NCBI RefSeq assembly: GCF_001042475.2 | Contig: NZ_LECW02000045.1 | Coordinates: forward strand, 607,902 to 671,901 | DNA from: Bacillus glycinifermentans | Lineage (GTDB): Bacteria > Bacillota > Bacilli > Bacillales > Bacillaceae | Length of the DNA: 64,000 bases | Direction: 5' to 3' | In this document: piece by piece, positions 28,265-38,840 of the stretch | How positions within the stretch are numbered: the stretch's first letter is position 1 | Layout of the letters: each line of letters opens with the position of its first letter | The notes under the pieces: model-generated | The model's input: the letters and a program-made list of their open reading frames with translations, nothing else | The model's database searches: none | Told to the model about the DNA's origin: nothing | Position numbers and translations under genes: made by a program

Positions 28265-29197
28265 GTGCCAAAAGTTCGAACAAAAGATGTGATGGATAAA
28301 TTTAAGCTGGAACTGATCAGCGGAGAAGAAGGAATCAACCGTCCGATTACGATGAGTGATTTGTCCAGGCCTGGTCTTGAAATGGCGGGATATTTTACAT
28401 ATTATCCGAAAGAGCGGGTCCAGCTGCTTGGGAAAACGGAAATTACCTTTTTTGAGAAACTTCCTGAAGAAGAAAAAAAACAGCGGATGCTTTCTTTGTG
28501 TACTGAGATTACGCCGGCGATCATCCTTTCGCGGGATTTGCCGATTCCCCAGGAACTGATCGAAGCTTCTGAACAAAACGGCGTCCCTGTACTGCGTTCG
28601 CCCATGAAGACGACGCGTCTGTCAAGCCGTCTGACGAATTTCCTCGAAAGCCAGCTCGCGCCGACGACGGCGATCCACGGCGTGCTCGTCGATGTGTATG
28701 GTGTAGGTGTGTTAATTATTGGAAAGAGCGGGGTCGGAAAAAGCGAAACCGCATTGGAGCTTGTCAAAAGAGGCCATCGTCTTGTAGCCGACGACTGCGT
28801 GGAGATCAGGCAGGAGGATCAGGATACGCTGATCGGGAGTGCGCCTGAATTAATTGAACATCTCCTTGAGATCAGAGGACTCGGCATCATCAACGTGATG
28901 ACACTGTTCGGCGCGGGAGCCGTCAGGAGTTTTAAACGGATTACCCTTGTGATGAGCCTTGAGCTTTGGGAGCAGGGAAAACAGTATGACCGTTTAGGGC
29001 TTGATGAAGAAAAAATGAGAATCATTGATACCGACATTCCAAAGCTGACCATTCCGGTCCGTCCGGGGCGAAACCTTGCTGTCATTATCGAAGTGGCTGC
29101 CATGAACTTCAGGCTGAAGCGAATGGGCCTTAACGCGGCTGAGCAATTCACCAATAAGCTTGCGGACGTGATCGAAGACGGTGAGCTTGAAGAATAG
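28265..29197 (+). CDS. hprK: HPr kinase/phosphorylase
   Basis: HprK phosphorylates HPr and Crh on serine 46 when glycolytic intermediates are abundant and removes the phosphate by phosphorolysis when they fall. It is the sensor of carbon catabolite control. The 310-residue protein has the N-terminal regulatory domain (1-130), the P-loop GKSGVGKSE near residue 153, and the HprK signature around [19 protein letters not shown] (about 200-220), with catalytic His in the segment [11 protein letters not shown]. The start is GTG 28265 behind GAGGAGGG. It leads an operon with lgt, yvoD, ppaX and yvoF, whose ppaX product destroys the pyrophosphate made by phosphorolysis. Confidence 0.98.
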   Translation: MPKVRTKDVMDKFKLELISGEEGINRPITMSDLSRPGLEMAGYFTYYPKERVQLLGKTEITFFEKLPEEEKKQRMLSLCTEITPAIILSRDLPIPQELIEASEQNGVPVLRSPMKTTRLSSRLTNFLESQLAPTTAIHGVLVDVYGVGVLIIGKSGVGKSETALELVKRGHRLVADDCVEIRQEDQDTLIGSAPELIEHLLEIRGLGIINVMTLFGAGAVRSFKRITLVMSLELWEQGKQYDRLGLDEEKMRIIDTDIPKLTIPVRPGRNLAVIIEVAAMNFRLKRMGLNAAEQFTNKLADVIEDGELEE

Positions 29198-29208
29198 GAG
29201 TTGACAAT

Positions 29209-30021
29209 ATGAATGAAACGATTGAACCTTTAAATCCGATTGCCTTTCACTTAGGCCCGATTGCCGTTCACTGGTACGGGATCATTATCGGCTGCGGCGC
29301 GCTGCTCGGATTGTGGCTGGCGGTCAGGGAAGGCGAACGAAGGGGGCTTCATAAAGACACTTTTGTGGACCTCGTTCTTTTTGCGATTCCGATTGCGATT
29401 ATTTGCGCGAGAACGTACTATGTCATTTTTCAATGGGACTATTACAGCAAACACCCCGATCAGATCGTTCAAATATGGAACGGCGGCCTCGCGATCCACG
29501 GCGGTCTTATCGGAGCCGTGCTGACGGGGATCGTCTATTCAAAGGTAAAGGGCATTTCCTTTTGGAAACTCGCCGATATTGCGGCGCCGAGTATCCTTTT
29601 AGGCCAGGCGGTCGGCCGCTGGGGAAACTTTATGAACCAGGAAGCGCACGGCGACGCCGTATCGAGGGCGTTTTTGGAAAATCTGCATTTGCCTGATTTC
29701 ATCATCAACCAAATGTATATTAACGGGCAATATTATCAGCCTACTTTTTTATACGAATCATTATGGAGCTTTACGGGAGTCATCATTTTACTTCTTTTGA
29801 GAAAAGCGAATTTAAAGAGGGGCGAACTGTTTTTACTCTATATCATCTGGTATTCCATCGGACGCTACTTTATCGAAGGCCTGCGCACGGACAGCCTGAT
29901 GCTGACGCAATCGCTCAGAATCGCCCAAGTCATTTCGATCGTTCTGATCGTTTGCGCGGTCGCGCTCATTCTGTACAGACGGTTTAAAGGCGATCAAATT
30001 AAACGATATCAAGAGATGTAG
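29209..30021 (+). CDS. lgt: Prolipoprotein diacylglyceryl transferase
   Basis: Lgt attaches diacylglycerol from phosphatidylglycerol to the lipobox cysteine of prelipoproteins at the membrane. The 270-residue protein has seven hydrophobic segments and the family signature [13 protein letters not shown] at about residues 137-149, including the essential arginine and asparagine. The catalytic region HGGLIGAVL precedes it. It lies 11 bases after hprK. In this window cccB carries a lipobox and would be a substrate. Confidence 0.97.
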   Translation: MNETIEPLNPIAFHLGPIAVHWYGIIIGCGALLGLWLAVREGERRGLHKDTFVDLVLFAIPIAIICARTYYVIFQWDYYSKHPDQIVQIWNGGLAIHGGLIGAVLTGIVYSKVKGISFWKLADIAAPSILLGQAVGRWGNFMNQEAHGDAVSRAFLENLHLPDFIINQMYINGQYYQPTFLYESLWSFTGVIILLLLRKANLKRGELFLLYIIWYSIGRYFIEGLRTDSLMLTQSLRIAQVISIVLIVCAVALILYRRFKGDQIKRYQEM

Positions 30022-30045
30022 ACTGCATGTAAAGGGGAGACAGCA

Positions 30046-30987
30046 ATGAAGGGAACCTTAAAGGCCGGGGCGAAAGCGGGGCTGAAAACGACGTGGACGC
30101 TCGGAAAAGTGATTTTTCCGGTTACGCTGATCGTCAGCCTGCTCCAGCATACCCCGGTTATGGGCTGGCTGATCAAGATGATCACGCCGGCGATGGGAGT
30201 TTTCGGTCTTTCGGGGGAAGCAGCGATACCGCTCGTGTTAGGCAACATGCTCAACCTGTATGCCGGGATTGCAGGGATATTAACGCTCGATTTGTCTGTT
30301 AAAGAAGTGTTTATTCTGGCGGTCATGCTGTCATTTTGCCATAACTTGATTATCGAGTCGACGGTCGCTTCAAGAGTCGGAATCAAAATATGGCTCATTT
30401 TGCTTGTCCGCATCGGTCTTGCCGCCTTTTCAGCCATCCTTATCAACCTCGTGTGGCACGGCGGAGGGGAGGCTGCAAAATACGGTTTGATTTCTGCAAA
30501 AGGCGCGGCTCCGACGGGCTGGTTTGACATTGCGCTTGAAGCCTTCACAAAAGCCGGTCTGGGAATCCTTCAGCTTGCTGCGATCGTCATCCCGCTGATG
30601 ATCGTCATTCAATATATGAGAGACCTCGGCTGGCTGAACGTTTTCTCAAAGTGGTTTGCACCGGTAACGAGAATGCTCGGGATGAAAGAAAATACATCGA
30701 TGACAATGGTTGCAGGACTCTCGATCGGGCTCGCATACGGCGCCGGGGTCATGATCAAAGCTGTCGAAGAAGACGGCGTCAGCAACCGGGATGTGACGCT
30801 CGCGTTCATTTTTCTTGTCGCCTGTCATGCCGTCGTTGAAGATACATTGGTATTTATCCCGCTCGGCATTCCGGTCTGGCCGCTTCTTGTGATCAGGCTT
30901 GCCACCGCGGTCCTCCTGACGATCGCAATTTCGCGTTTCTGGAGGAAGCCGGGCTATTCCGTTCAAGAGAAAGGAAGCTTTATATGA
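30046..30987 (+). CDS. yvoD: Nucleoside-recognition (Gate) domain membrane protein YvoD
   Basis: A 313-residue membrane protein with around eight predicted helices in two related halves, each holding a Gate/nucleoside-recognition type segment (for example [26 protein letters not shown] and [17 protein letters not shown]). Related proteins include spore maturation proteins SpmA/SpmB and the gate regions of nucleoside transporters, but no substrate is established. It begins 25 bases after lgt behind AAAGGGGAG and overlaps ppaX by four bases. Confidence 0.83.
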   Translation: MKGTLKAGAKAGLKTTWTLGKVIFPVTLIVSLLQHTPVMGWLIKMITPAMGVFGLSGEAAIPLVLGNMLNLYAGIAGILTLDLSVKEVFILAVMLSFCHNLIIESTVASRVGIKIWLILLVRIGLAAFSAILINLVWHGGGEAAKYGLISAKGAAPTGWFDIALEAFTKAGLGILQLAAIVIPLMIVIQYMRDLGWLNVFSKWFAPVTRMLGMKENTSMTMVAGLSIGLAYGAGVMIKAVEEDGVSNRDVTLAFIFLVACHAVVEDTLVFIPLGIPVWPLLVIRLATAVLLTIAISRFWRKPGYSVQEKGSFI

Positions 30988-31631
30988 AAATAAATACTGT
31001 TCTGTTTGATTTGGATGGAACGCTCATCAATACAAATGAGCTGATCATTGCATCTTTTTTGCATACGCTTGAACATTACGCTCCCGGGCGTTATCAAAGG
31101 GAGGATGTGCTCGCGTTCATCGGTCCGTCCCTTTACGAAACCTTCAGCGGCATACATAAGGATAAGGCGGAAGAAATGATCAGCATGTACCGAGAGTTCA
31201 ATCATAAAATGCACGATCAGCTCGTAACGGAATATGATACGGTTTACGAAACGCTCGACCGCTTGGCCGAAGAAGGGTATAAGCTCGGAATCGTGACGAC
31301 AAAACTGCGCGATACCGTCAACATGGGCCTCAAGCTGACAGGGCTTGACCGTTTCTTCGAGACGGTTGTGACGCTTGACGACGTCAAGCGCGCCAAACCT
31401 GATCCGGAGCCTGTTCTGCTTGCGCTTTCCAAGCTCGAAAGCCGCCCTGAAGAATCGATCATGGTCGGCGACAATTACCACGATATTTTAGCCGGGAAAC
31501 ATGCGGGCACAAAAACGGCGGGCGTCGCCTGGACGATTAAAGGAGAAGCAAGCCTTGCCAAGCATCAGCCCGACTATATGCTCGGCAAAATGAGCGATCT
31601 CCTTGCGATTCTCGGAGTGGAACCGGCTTGA
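30984..31631 (+). CDS. ppaX: Inorganic pyrophosphatase PpaX
   Basis: PpaX is a HAD-superfamily phosphatase that hydrolyses pyrophosphate, in particular that produced when HprK/P dephosphorylates HPr-Ser-P. The 215-residue protein shows HAD motif I ([11 protein letters not shown]), motif II threonine in GIVTTKLRD, motif III lysine in [12 protein letters not shown] and motif IV in MVGDNYHDI. Its ATG overlaps the yvoD stop by four bases. Placement in the hprK operon supports the role directly. Confidence 0.95.
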   Translation: MKINTVLFDLDGTLINTNELIIASFLHTLEHYAPGRYQREDVLAFIGPSLYETFSGIHKDKAEEMISMYREFNHKMHDQLVTEYDTVYETLDRLAEEGYKLGIVTTKLRDTVNMGLKLTGLDRFFETVVTLDDVKRAKPDPEPVLLALSKLESRPEESIMVGDNYHDILAGKHAGTKTAGVAWTIKGEASLAKHQPDYMLGKMSDLLAILGVEPA

Positions 31632-32146
31632 GAAACACGAAGCGCTATCCGGTGTCAGGCGCCAACTCCTTATGGCATGTCTATCAAACGGTTCCGTTTT
31701 TCAAAGTGGTCAAAAACTTCATCGTCATACAGACGGCCCGCTATACACCGTTTCTCGGGGTGAAAAACTGGATGTACAGAACGTTTTTGCGGATGAAGAT
31801 CGGAGAGCAAAGCTCATTTGCCTTGATGGTTATGCTTGATGTGATGTTTCCCGAAAAAATTTCCGTCGGCCGCAACACTGTGATCGGCTACAATACAACG
31901 ATTTTAGCCCATGAGTATTTAATTAAAGAGTACCGTCTCGGCGAGGTCACAATCGGCGACGAAGTGATGATCGGGGCCAATTCGACGATCCTTCCCGGCG
32001 TGACCATCGGAGACGGCGCCGTCGTATCCGCCGGAACGCTCGTCCATAAGGACGTCCCGCCGGGCGCTTTTGTCGGCGGCAATCCGATGAGGCTCATTTA
32101 TACAAAAGAAGAAATGGAGAAACGGATGGAACCCCCCGCTGAGTAA
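31628..32146 (+). CDS. yvoF: Left-handed beta-helix acyltransferase YvoF
   Basis: A 172-residue putative acetyltransferase of the hexapeptide-repeat (LbH) superfamily. Repeats of the form (I/V)G-x4 are visible at [15 protein letters not shown] and [33 protein letters not shown], and the motif [12 protein letters not shown] is typical for CoA-dependent members. TTG 31628 overlaps the ppaX stop (TTGA), with GGAGTGG upstream. It is the last gene of the hprK operon. The acceptor sugar or other substrate is not known. Confidence 0.87.
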   Translation: MRNTKRYPVSGANSLWHVYQTVPFFKVVKNFIVIQTARYTPFLGVKNWMYRTFLRMKIGEQSSFALMVMLDVMFPEKISVGRNTVIGYNTTILAHEYLIKEYRLGEVTIGDEVMIGANSTILPGVTIGDGAVVSAGTLVHKDVPPGAFVGGNPMRLIYTKEEMEKRMEPPAE

Positions 32147-32163
32147 ACAGAGGGGGTTTTTCA
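32130..32163 (+). terminator. Terminator at the end of the hprK operon
   Basis: AACCCCC pairs with GGGGGTT across the yvoF stop, followed by TTTTT. Confidence 0.85.
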
Positions 32164-32166
32164 TAG

Positions 32167-32832
32167 CTAGAATTCCTGATTGTTTTTTTCCGTAACATGC
32201 TTGACTCCGATCCATTTTTTTCCGACATTCGAGTATCTTGTGTTTGTCATCGTGACAGTGCTTGTTGAGCTGTCCGTTCTGAAAATGGCTTCCTTCATGT
32301 TGGTGATGGTGCAGTTGTCAATCACGACGGAAGTTTTGAAGGTTGAACCGCCGAGCTGCCGGATGAACTTGCCGCCTTGATCAGCGGTGAAGTTTTTCAC
32401 CGTAAAGGTGCCGGCTTTGTTGATTTGAAAAATCTTATCTGAGGCCAGGCGCGCAGATCCGCCGTTGATCGTGACATTTCCCTCTTGTCTCACGGTCAGG
32501 GCGTCTTCACCGACATCCTCCCAAACAACATTACTGATGGAAACGTTTCCATAAGTGTGAACGCCATCAGCAGCCGGTGCGCCGAGCACGACATTTTTCA
32601 GCGTCGCCCCATCTTCCACCTTGAAAATCGGTTTTTGGCCTTCTTTCTGACTGCCGTCACCAAGCTCCGGACCAGCTGTAAAACGCTGTCCTTTTCCATC
32701 ATAAGTCTTCCCTTTTTCAACGACAATCGTTTGATGGACGACCTCTGCGGCAGAGGCTTTTTCGGGAAAAGCCTGTCCACACAAACCGGCAACCAACCCC
32801 GACAGCACGACCAAACCAGCTAATTTCTTCAT
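32167..32832 (-). CDS. pelC: Secreted pectate lyase PelC (PL3 family)
   Basis: PelC cleaves polygalacturonate and pectin by beta-elimination outside the cell and needs calcium. The 221-residue protein has a signal peptide ending in ASA at about residue 29. The mature part is a compact parallel beta-helix of polysaccharide lyase family 3, with repeated [24 protein letters not shown] and [10 protein letters not shown] turns and the conserved basic residues near KIFQINKAG and [16 protein letters not shown] lies about ten bases before its ATG. It is monocistronic, at the same place as B. subtilis yvpA (pelC), but here separated from yvpB by a degraded GH18 gene. Confidence 0.94.
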   Translation of the reverse strand: MKKLAGLVVLSGLVAGLCGQAFPEKASAAEVVHQTIVVEKGKTYDGKGQRFTAGPELGDGSQKEGQKPIFKVEDGATLKNVVLGAPAADGVHTYGNVSISNVVWEDVGEDALTVRQEGNVTINGGSARLASDKIFQINKAGTFTVKNFTADQGGKFIRQLGGSTFKTSVVIDNCTITNMKEAIFRTDSSTSTVTMTNTRYSNVGKKWIGVKHVTEKNNQEF

Positions 32833-32956
32833 TACCGAAACCCTCCTAAAGATTTAGTTTTGGCTGATATCCAGCCATGTCTCCCGGCTTTGTCCCCGCC
32901 CGCCATTTTCGTTCTGGTTCTTTTTCAATGCAAGGGAGACATTCAATTTCGCTATT

Positions 32957-32985
32957 ATCATAAAAGGATATTCAGCAATTGTAAA
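32957..32985 (-). promoter_or_regulatory. Sigma-A promoter of pelC
   Basis: On the minus strand TTTACA, 17 bases, then TATGAT. Transcription would start near 32950 and give a leader of about 118 bases before the pelC start. The rest of the gap up to 33180 is A+T-rich without other clear signals. Confidence 0.75.
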
Positions 32986-33183
32986 CGAATAAACCGAAAA
33001 TTTAGAAAATACAGTAAATTAAATATGGATTAACAAATCGTTATATTCATTTTTAATATTTTGTCAGTGAAAATGGAGCTATTTTCGAACATGATAAAGG
33101 AATCAATAGAAAAGATTGCCAATCGGATCGCGATTTGTTTGTTTTCATGAAAAAGGGGAAATGACGATGAAAAAGAATTTGTG

Positions 33184-33563
33184 GGCATGCATGAAAGCTG
33201 GAGCGAGCCGGGATCAGTTGCAAGCATGGATTGCATCAAAAGCTTCCCCAGGTTTGCCGTTCAAGAAATAAGCGCCGATAAGATGATCATGGGCACCCCT
33301 TCTTACGGATACGATTAGGATGTAACAAATCCGGATTAAAATGCAATGAAGCAGTGGGATGAAATTCAAACATACGATTTGACAGACAGCTTCGATAACG
33401 TTTTCCTATACGGATCAGATCATCATCAGCATGTCATCCGGTATGAAAATGAAAAGCAGCCTTGCAAAAGAATACTGCCTCGTCGTCTCTGTATATTCTT
33501 TAGGTCATGAATCAGAGTTCTTTTGGCAGGCTGTTCAAAAAGGATATGAAAAAGAGGCCGGAA
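33184..33563 (+). pseudogene. Degraded GH18 (chitinase-like / YvbX-type) glycosidase remnant
   Basis: One frame from 33184 reads HESWSEPGSVAS, then ISADKMIMGTPSYGYD, a TAG (33316-33318) exactly where GH18 proteins have the Trp of the YDW motif, then DVTNPD, a TAA (33337-33339) and NAMKQWDEIQTYD. After a frameshift near 33460 another frame gives LAKEYCLVVSVYSLGHESEFFWQAVQKG, the usual C-terminal strand of this family. The N-terminal half and the catalytic DxxDxDxE region are absent, so the gene is non-functional. It is a decay product lying between pelC and yvpB, which are adjacent in B. subtilis. Confidence 0.8.
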
Positions 33564-33586
33564 TAATTCATTCCAGCCCCTTTTTT
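33549..33586. terminator. Bidirectional terminator between the GH18 remnant and yvpB
   Basis: GGCCGGAAT pairs with ATTCCAGCC around a five-base loop, with A and T runs on both sides. It serves yvpB on the minus strand. Confidence 0.8.
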
Positions 33587-34322
33587 ATGAAGCGATGACA
33601 ACCGCCTGGCTGCCCATTTGTTTCCATGCCTTTTCAAAATTGCTTCTGTCGACTTTTCTGTTTTTGTAGCCGTAAGGATCGTTCAAATAAACGTATTTAT
33701 CATTATAGCCGGTAACCGCGACGCTATGGACGCTGTAGGTGACATCCACCTTGCCTGACGGCGTATTCCACGTTTGCATATCATTGACCGGAGCGAATCT
33801 TACGGTGGCAATGACCCAGACCGGTCTTCCCTTGTTGAGCTGTTTATAGATGGCCGCCGGCTTCTTTCCCGTCAGGTCGATAGCTTTCGTTCCTGCATAA
33901 GAAGCGGCCAGCTTGTAAATCGGACCGTGGTAGACGCTTAGGCCCGGGCCTTTTTCCATATCGCCGACAAAACCGTCGTTAGGGTTTCCTTTTAAGCCGT
34001 TTTGATAGGTGAGCGGCACTCTATTGATTTTTTGAGCCAGTTCATTTTTCGTCACATCATATCCGCTGTAGTTTAAGATCATCGCCAGGCTGGCGACTTC
34101 GCATCCGTTATAAAGCTTCGGAGCATCCATTTGTTTGATCAACGGCACGTCCAGCGTATCGTCCGCTCCTTTGCTTTTGACTTCTTCTCCGCCCGTTTTC
34201 GTCTGGCTGTTTTCGTGCATTTCAATTAGCGGACCGATCATATCTTTGGAAAACAGTATGAAAATGGCTAAGGCAAATGCTGTTAAGAAAAAAATAGAAA
34301 ATAGCGCTTTGATGAATTTCAT
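33585..34322 (-). CDS. yvpB: Secreted or membrane-anchored C39-like peptidase domain protein YvpB
   Basis: A 245-residue protein with an N-terminal membrane or signal helix (about 5-25) and a papain-like domain of the C39-like family (about 58-240). The catalytic cysteine lies in KLYNGCEVASLAMIL and the histidine in VTYSVHSVAVTGY, followed by YLNDPYG with the Asp/Asn partner. It would be a cysteine peptidase or related hydrolase on the outer face of the membrane. The target is unknown. GGGAG lies six bases before its ATG. It is adjacent to hisZ and transcribed divergently, as in B. subtilis. Confidence 0.85.
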   Translation of the reverse strand: MKFIKALFSIFFLTAFALAIFILFSKDMIGPLIEMHENSQTKTGGEEVKSKGADDTLDVPLIKQMDAPKLYNGCEVASLAMILNYSGYDVTKNELAQKINRVPLTYQNGLKGNPNDGFVGDMEKGPGLSVYHGPIYKLAASYAGTKAIDLTGKKPAAIYKQLNKGRPVWVIATVRFAPVNDMQTWNTPSGKVDVTYSVHSVAVTGYNDKYVYLNDPYGYKNRKVDRSNFEKAWKQMGSQAVVIAS

Positions 34323-34441
34323 ATCAGTCTCCCGTCCTAGTTTACAGAATAAAAATTTGTTCTTTATACGATTATATCATCAAGACATTCTTAAAATAAA
34401 AGAAATCATTTTTACAAAAGTGGGGCAGTCTGTTATTGATT

Positions 34442-34469
34442 TTGACTCTTTCATCTGTTAGCATATTAT
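34442..34469 (+). promoter_or_regulatory. Sigma-A promoter of the his operon
   Basis: TTGACT (34442-34447), 16 bases, then TATTAT (34464-34469). The leader before hisZ is only about 55 bases, too short for a T-box, so I see no attenuator. Confidence 0.75.
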
Positions 34470-34530
34470 CATATTAGCGAACTAAAGGATTCGGAATTTT
34501 CCTTCAAACTGATACGGGGGTGCAAGTCAG

Positions 34531-35706
34531 ATGTTTATGTTCGAAAAACCTCACGGCATGAGAGACACGCTGCCCGGGCTCTATGAAACGAAGAAAAGGG
34601 TGCGTTCTACACTCATAGACGTGATAGGGCTGTGGGGATACCGATTTGTGGAAACTCCGACGCTCGAGTTTTATGAGACGGTTGGTGTGCAGTCAGCTAT
34701 TCTAGAACAGCAGCTTTTCAAGCTGCTTGATCAGGAAGGGAAGACGCTTGTGCTGCGCCCTGATATGACAGGGCCGATTGCAAGGGTGGCGGCCTCAAAG
34801 CTTTTGAAACAAAATCATCCGATCCGCGTCGGGTATGCGGCGAACGTTTTCAGAGCGCAGGAACGGGAAGGCGGCCGTCCCGCAGAATTTGAACAGGTTG
34901 GGGTCGAGCTTATTGGAGACGGATCGGCAAGCGCCGATGCCGAGGTGATTGCCCTTGTCGTTAGTGCGCTTAAAAACGCGGGGCTTACGTCTTTTAAAAT
35001 CTCGATCGGCCATATCGGAATCGCAGATGCGTTATTTATGGACGTTCTGGGAAATGAAGAAAGGGCTCAAGTGCTGCGGCGCTTTTTATATGAAAAAAAT
35101 TACGTCGGCTACCGCGAACATGCGAAATCGCTGAATTTATCGTCAATCGATAAAAACAGGCTGCTTGAGCTTCTGGAGCTGAGGGGCGGTATCGAAACGT
35201 GCGGCTCGGCTAAAGCGATCATCGATTGCGAACAAGGAAAGAGTGCGATTTCACAGCTTGAAGCTCTTTGGCAGACACTCGGTGATTACGGATGCGCAGA
35301 AGACGTCAGGCTCGACTTAAGCATGGTCAGCCATATGAGCTACTATACCGGCATTTTATTTGAAATATACGCTGAAAACGTCGGCTTTCCGATCGGGAAC
35401 GGAGGACGCTATGACCAGCTGCTCGGCCGCTTCGACCACCCGGCCCCTGCGACCGGCTTCGGAATCCGAATCGACAGGCTGCTTGAAGCTTTGAACGCGG
35501 AAGATACACAAGAAAAAATGGATATCGTCATTTTCAGTACGGAACAGAGGGTAGAGGCCATTCAATTCGCAGAGGAAGAACGGCGGAAGGGCAAAAAAGT
35601 CGTTCTCCAGGATTTGGCGGGGATCGAAAACATCGATCAAATGACAAAATCTTTTCAAAACGTGACCTATTTTATCGGTTCCAGAAAGGAAGAGCAGCAT
35701 GGGTAA
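34531..35706 (+). CDS. hisZ: ATP phosphoribosyltransferase regulatory subunit HisZ
   Basis: HisZ is a histidyl-tRNA-synthetase-like protein without charging activity; it forms the active complex with the short HisG for the first step of histidine synthesis. The 391-residue protein shows synthetase class II motifs 1 and 2 ([28 protein letters not shown]) and the histidine-binding loop GGRYDQLLG. There is no anticodon-binding domain of normal length. It opens the eight-gene his operon, starts at ATG 34531 like B. subtilis HisZ, and overlaps hisG by eight bases. Confidence 0.96.
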   Translation: MFMFEKPHGMRDTLPGLYETKKRVRSTLIDVIGLWGYRFVETPTLEFYETVGVQSAILEQQLFKLLDQEGKTLVLRPDMTGPIARVAASKLLKQNHPIRVGYAANVFRAQEREGGRPAEFEQVGVELIGDGSASADAEVIALVVSALKNAGLTSFKISIGHIGIADALFMDVLGNEERAQVLRRFLYEKNYVGYREHAKSLNLSSIDKNRLLELLELRGGIETCGSAKAIIDCEQGKSAISQLEALWQTLGDYGCAEDVRLDLSMVSHMSYYTGILFEIYAENVGFPIGNGGRYDQLLGRFDHPAPATGFGIRIDRLLEALNAEDTQEKMDIVIFSTEQRVEAIQFAEEERRKGKKVVLQDLAGIENIDQMTKSFQNVTYFIGSRKEEQHG

Positions 35707-36331
35707 ACGATTGACGATTGCGATGCCGAAAGGACGGATTTTTGATGAAGCCGCCGGACTGCTTCGAAAAGCCGGCTATCAGCTTCCCGAAGAATTCGAA
35801 GATTCAAGAAAACTGATTATCGATGTACCGGAAGAAAGCCTCCGATTTATTCTGGCTAAACCGATGGATGTCACGACATATGTGGAGCATGGAGTGGCGG
35901 ATGCCGGAATCGCTGGCAAAGACGTCATGCTTGAAGAAGAGCGTGATGTCTACGAGGTTCTCGATTTGAAGATCAGCAAATGCCGCCTGGCAGTGGCCGG
36001 TCTGCCGCAGGCGGCTGCCGGCGGTGTTGCACCGAGAGTGGCGACAAAATATCCGAATGTCGCGTCAAGCTATTTCAGGGAACAGGGAGAGCAGGTCGAA
36101 ATTATTAAGCTGAACGGGTCGATCGAGCTTGCTCCGCTCATCGGTCTCGCCGACCGGATCGTAGATATCGTGTCAACCGGACAGACGCTCTTGGAAAACG
36201 GCCTTGTGGAAACCGAGAAAATTTGCGACATCACATCACGGTTCATCGTGAATCCCGTGAGCTACCGGATGAAAGACGATGTCATCGATGAAATGGCTTC
36301 AAGGCTTGCGCTTATCGTGGAAGGGGAATAG
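35699..36331 (+). CDS. hisG: ATP phosphoribosyltransferase catalytic subunit (short form)
   Basis: HisG joins ATP and PRPP to phosphoribosyl-ATP, the committed and feedback-inhibited step of histidine synthesis. At 210 residues it is the short form that lacks the C-terminal regulatory domain and needs HisZ, which lies immediately upstream with overlapping ends. The family signature is visible in [22 protein letters not shown] (PRPP site, about residues 141-162). It starts with [14 protein letters not shown]. Confidence 0.97.
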   Translation: MGKRLTIAMPKGRIFDEAAGLLRKAGYQLPEEFEDSRKLIIDVPEESLRFILAKPMDVTTYVEHGVADAGIAGKDVMLEEERDVYEVLDLKISKCRLAVAGLPQAAAGGVAPRVATKYPNVASSYFREQGEQVEIIKLNGSIELAPLIGLADRIVDIVSTGQTLLENGLVETEKICDITSRFIVNPVSYRMKDDVIDEMASRLALIVEGE

Positions 36332-36336
36332 ATAAT

Positions 36337-37617
36337 ATGAAGATCAAATCCATCGGCGGGAATACCGCTGTTTCGCTGAAAAGGTCGATCAGCGCCGGAA
36401 CGGAAGAACAAAGAAAAGCTGTGCGCACGATCATTGACGGGGTGATCAAACGCGGGGATGCGGCTGTTGCCGATTTTACGAAGCGGTTTGACGGAGCCGA
36501 TGTATCCGATCCGCGCGTTTCCGAACAGGAAATCAAGGAATCCTACAGCATGCTGAAACAGGAGGATGTGGATACGCTGAAAGCGGCGATTTCCAATATT
36601 AAAGAATATCATGAACGGCAGCTGACATCTTCCTGGTTCTACCATAGAGAAGACGGTACGATGCTCGGGCAAAAAATCACGCCGCTTGATTCGGCTGGTG
36701 TTTACGTTCCCGGAGGAACCGCGGCTTACCCGTCATCGGTTCTGATGAATGTCATTCCTGCAATTGTTGCGGGCGTCGGCCGGATCGTGCTCGCATCTCC
36801 GCCGGGAAAGGACGGGAGGCTGTCTCCGGGGGTTCTTGTTGCGGCGGCTGAACTCGGCATAAAAGAAATGTACAAAATCGGAGGGGCTCAGGCGATAGCG
36901 GCTCTGGCCTACGGAACGGAGACGATATCCCCTGTCGATAAAATCACGGGGCCCGGCAACATTTACGTCGCCTTGGCAAAACGCGAAGTATTCGGCCAGG
37001 TTGACATCGACATGCTCGCAGGGCCGAGCGAAATCGCCGTTCTCGCCGATCAGACGGCAAACCCGCGTGAAATCGCCGCAGACCTGCTTTCGCAGGCTGA
37101 ACACGACGCGATGGCGTCAAGCGTTCTGGTCACCGATTCCCATTCACTCGCTGAAGCCGTTCAGAAAGAAGTGGACCGCCAGCTTGAAGAGCTGCCGAGA
37201 AAAGACATTGCCCGGCAGTCCATTGACGATCACGGCTGTATTTATGTAGCGGAAACCATTGATGACGCCGTCACGGCCGTTAACGAGCTTGCTCCGGAGC
37301 ACCTTGAAATCGTAACGGAAAATCCTGAGGCGCTGCTTGGAAAAATCAAACACGCCGGAGCGATTTTCCTGGGACGCTACAGTTCCGAGCCTGTCGGGGA
37401 TTATTTTGCAGGTCCGAATCACGTGCTGCCGACGAACGGAACGGCGCGATTTTCGAGCCCGCTCAGCGTCGAAGACTTTCAAAAACGATCAAGCATCATT
37501 TCATACAGCAAGGAAGCTTTCCGCGAAAACGCTGAAAGGATAGCTGCTTTTGCCAGAATGGAAGGGCTTGAAGCACATGCAAGAGCCATCGAATCAAGAA
37601 ACGGGGAGGAAGACTGA
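36337..37617 (+). CDS. hisD: Histidinol dehydrogenase
   Basis: HisD oxidises L-histidinol to histidine in two NAD-dependent steps using a bound zinc. The 426-residue protein contains the conserved [18 protein letters not shown] segment, the nucleotide region [14 protein letters not shown], the zinc ligands in LLSQAEHD and the catalytic E-H pair in ELAPEHLEI. It starts five bases after hisG and its stop overlaps the hisB start. Confidence 0.97.
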   Translation: MKIKSIGGNTAVSLKRSISAGTEEQRKAVRTIIDGVIKRGDAAVADFTKRFDGADVSDPRVSEQEIKESYSMLKQEDVDTLKAAISNIKEYHERQLTSSWFYHREDGTMLGQKITPLDSAGVYVPGGTAAYPSSVLMNVIPAIVAGVGRIVLASPPGKDGRLSPGVLVAAAELGIKEMYKIGGAQAIAALAYGTETISPVDKITGPGNIYVALAKREVFGQVDIDMLAGPSEIAVLADQTANPREIAADLLSQAEHDAMASSVLVTDSHSLAEAVQKEVDRQLEELPRKDIARQSIDDHGCIYVAETIDDAVTAVNELAPEHLEIVTENPEALLGKIKHAGAIFLGRYSSEPVGDYFAGPNHVLPTNGTARFSSPLSVEDFQKRSSIISYSKEAFRENAERIAAFARMEGLEAHARAIESRNGEED

Positions 37618-38201
37618 TGAGAAAAGCCGAACGGGCAAGAAAAACGAATGAAACGGATATTAAGCTGTCTTTCAATATTGACGGCCAAGGAGAAGCGGAT
37701 ATTCAAACAGCTGTGCCGTTTATGACGCACATGCTCGACTTATTTACAAAGCACGGCCAGTTCGACCTTTCCGTCAAGGCTGAAGGCGATGTGGACATCG
37801 ATGACCATCATACGACAGAGGATATCGGCATTTGTCTCGGGCAGGCGCTTTTGGAAGCGCTCGGCGATAAAAAAGGCATTAAACGCTACGGATCAAGCCT
37901 TGTGCCGATGGACGAAGCGCTCGCACAGGTCGCGGTCGATTTGAGCAACAGGCCGCATCTTGAGTTCAGGGCGCAGCTTCCGAGCCGGAAAGTCGGAACA
38001 TTTGATACTGAGCTTGTCCACGAATTTTTATGGAAGTTCGCCCTTGAAGCGCGCATGAACCTTCACGTCATCGTCCATTACGGGACGAATACGCATCATA
38101 TCATTGAGGCGATTTTTAAAGCGCTTGGCCGCGCGCTTGACGAAGCGACAATGATCGATCCGCGCGTGAAAGGAATTCCATCAACGAAAGGAATGCTGTA
38201 A
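37617..38201 (+). CDS. hisB: Imidazoleglycerol-phosphate dehydratase
   Basis: HisB removes water from imidazoleglycerol phosphate in histidine synthesis and binds manganese. The 194-residue monofunctional protein has the two histidine-rich metal motifs [12 protein letters not shown] (about 60-71) and [10 protein letters not shown] (about 158-167), as well as PFMTHMLDL. Its ATG uses the last base of the hisD stop, so translation is coupled. Confidence 0.97.
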   Translation: MRKAERARKTNETDIKLSFNIDGQGEADIQTAVPFMTHMLDLFTKHGQFDLSVKAEGDVDIDDHHTTEDIGICLGQALLEALGDKKGIKRYGSSLVPMDEALAQVAVDLSNRPHLEFRAQLPSRKVGTFDTELVHEFLWKFALEARMNLHVIVHYGTNTHHIIEAIFKALGRALDEATMIDPRVKGIPSTKGML

Positions 38202-38840
38202 ATGATCGGTGTCATTGACTATGGAATGGGGAACCTGTACAGCGTCTCAAAAGCATTGGAGCGGATCGGAGCGGATTATATTGTATCAGAGCGGATCAGC
38301 GAGCTGCAGAAAGCGGACAGCTACATCCTGCCGGGAGTCGGCGCGTTTCGCGATGCGATGGAGATTTTAAACAAAACGGATTTAAAGACCTTTATTCGGG
38401 ATGCGGTCAGTGAAGGGAAGCCGCTTCTCGGGATTTGCCTCGGCATGCAGCTGTTGTTTGAGGAAAGCGAAGAACGGGGCATTACCGGCGGACTCGGTCT
38501 TTTAAAAGGGAAGGCCGTCAAGCTTGAAGCCCGGGATGAAGCGGGAAACCGGTTGAAGGTACCGCACATGGGCTGGAACCGCCTCGCGATTCACCGCGAT
38601 TCACCGATTTTGACGAAGGCTGACGAAGGCTACGCTTATTTTGTCCATTCCTATTATGTCAGCGGGATGGATGAGGAAGCTCTCTTGGCAAGCGCTGATT
38701 ACGGCGTGCGCGTACCGGCCGTCGTCGGGCTTGATCATGTATACGGGGCCCAGTTCCACCCTGAAAAAAGCAGCACCGTCGGAATGTCGATTTTAAAACG
38801 ATTCAAACAATTGACAGAAGAACAGAAGGTGACAACATGA
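38202..38840 (+). CDS. hisH: Imidazole glycerol phosphate synthase, glutaminase subunit
   Basis: HisH hydrolyses glutamine and channels ammonia to HisF. The 212-residue class I amidotransferase domain has the nucleophile elbow [11 protein letters not shown] (Cys near residue 80) and the catalytic His-Glu pair in AQFHPEKSS (about 185-189), and starts with DYGMGNLYS. It begins one base after the hisB stop and overlaps hisA by four bases. Confidence 0.97.
   Translation: MIGVIDYGMGNLYSVSKALERIGADYIVSERISELQKADSYILPGVGAFRDAMEILNKTDLKTFIRDAVSEGKPLLGICLGMQLLFEESEERGITGGLGLLKGKAVKLEARDEAGNRLKVPHMGWNRLAIHRDSPILTKADEGYAYFVHSYYVSGMDEEALLASADYGVRVPAVVGLDHVYGAQFHPEKSSTVGMSILKRFKQLTEEQKVTT

Noticed and set aside
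34470..34530. T-box or other riboswitch before the his operon
   Set aside because: The leader is only about 55 bases and contains no terminator hairpin or T-box sequence.
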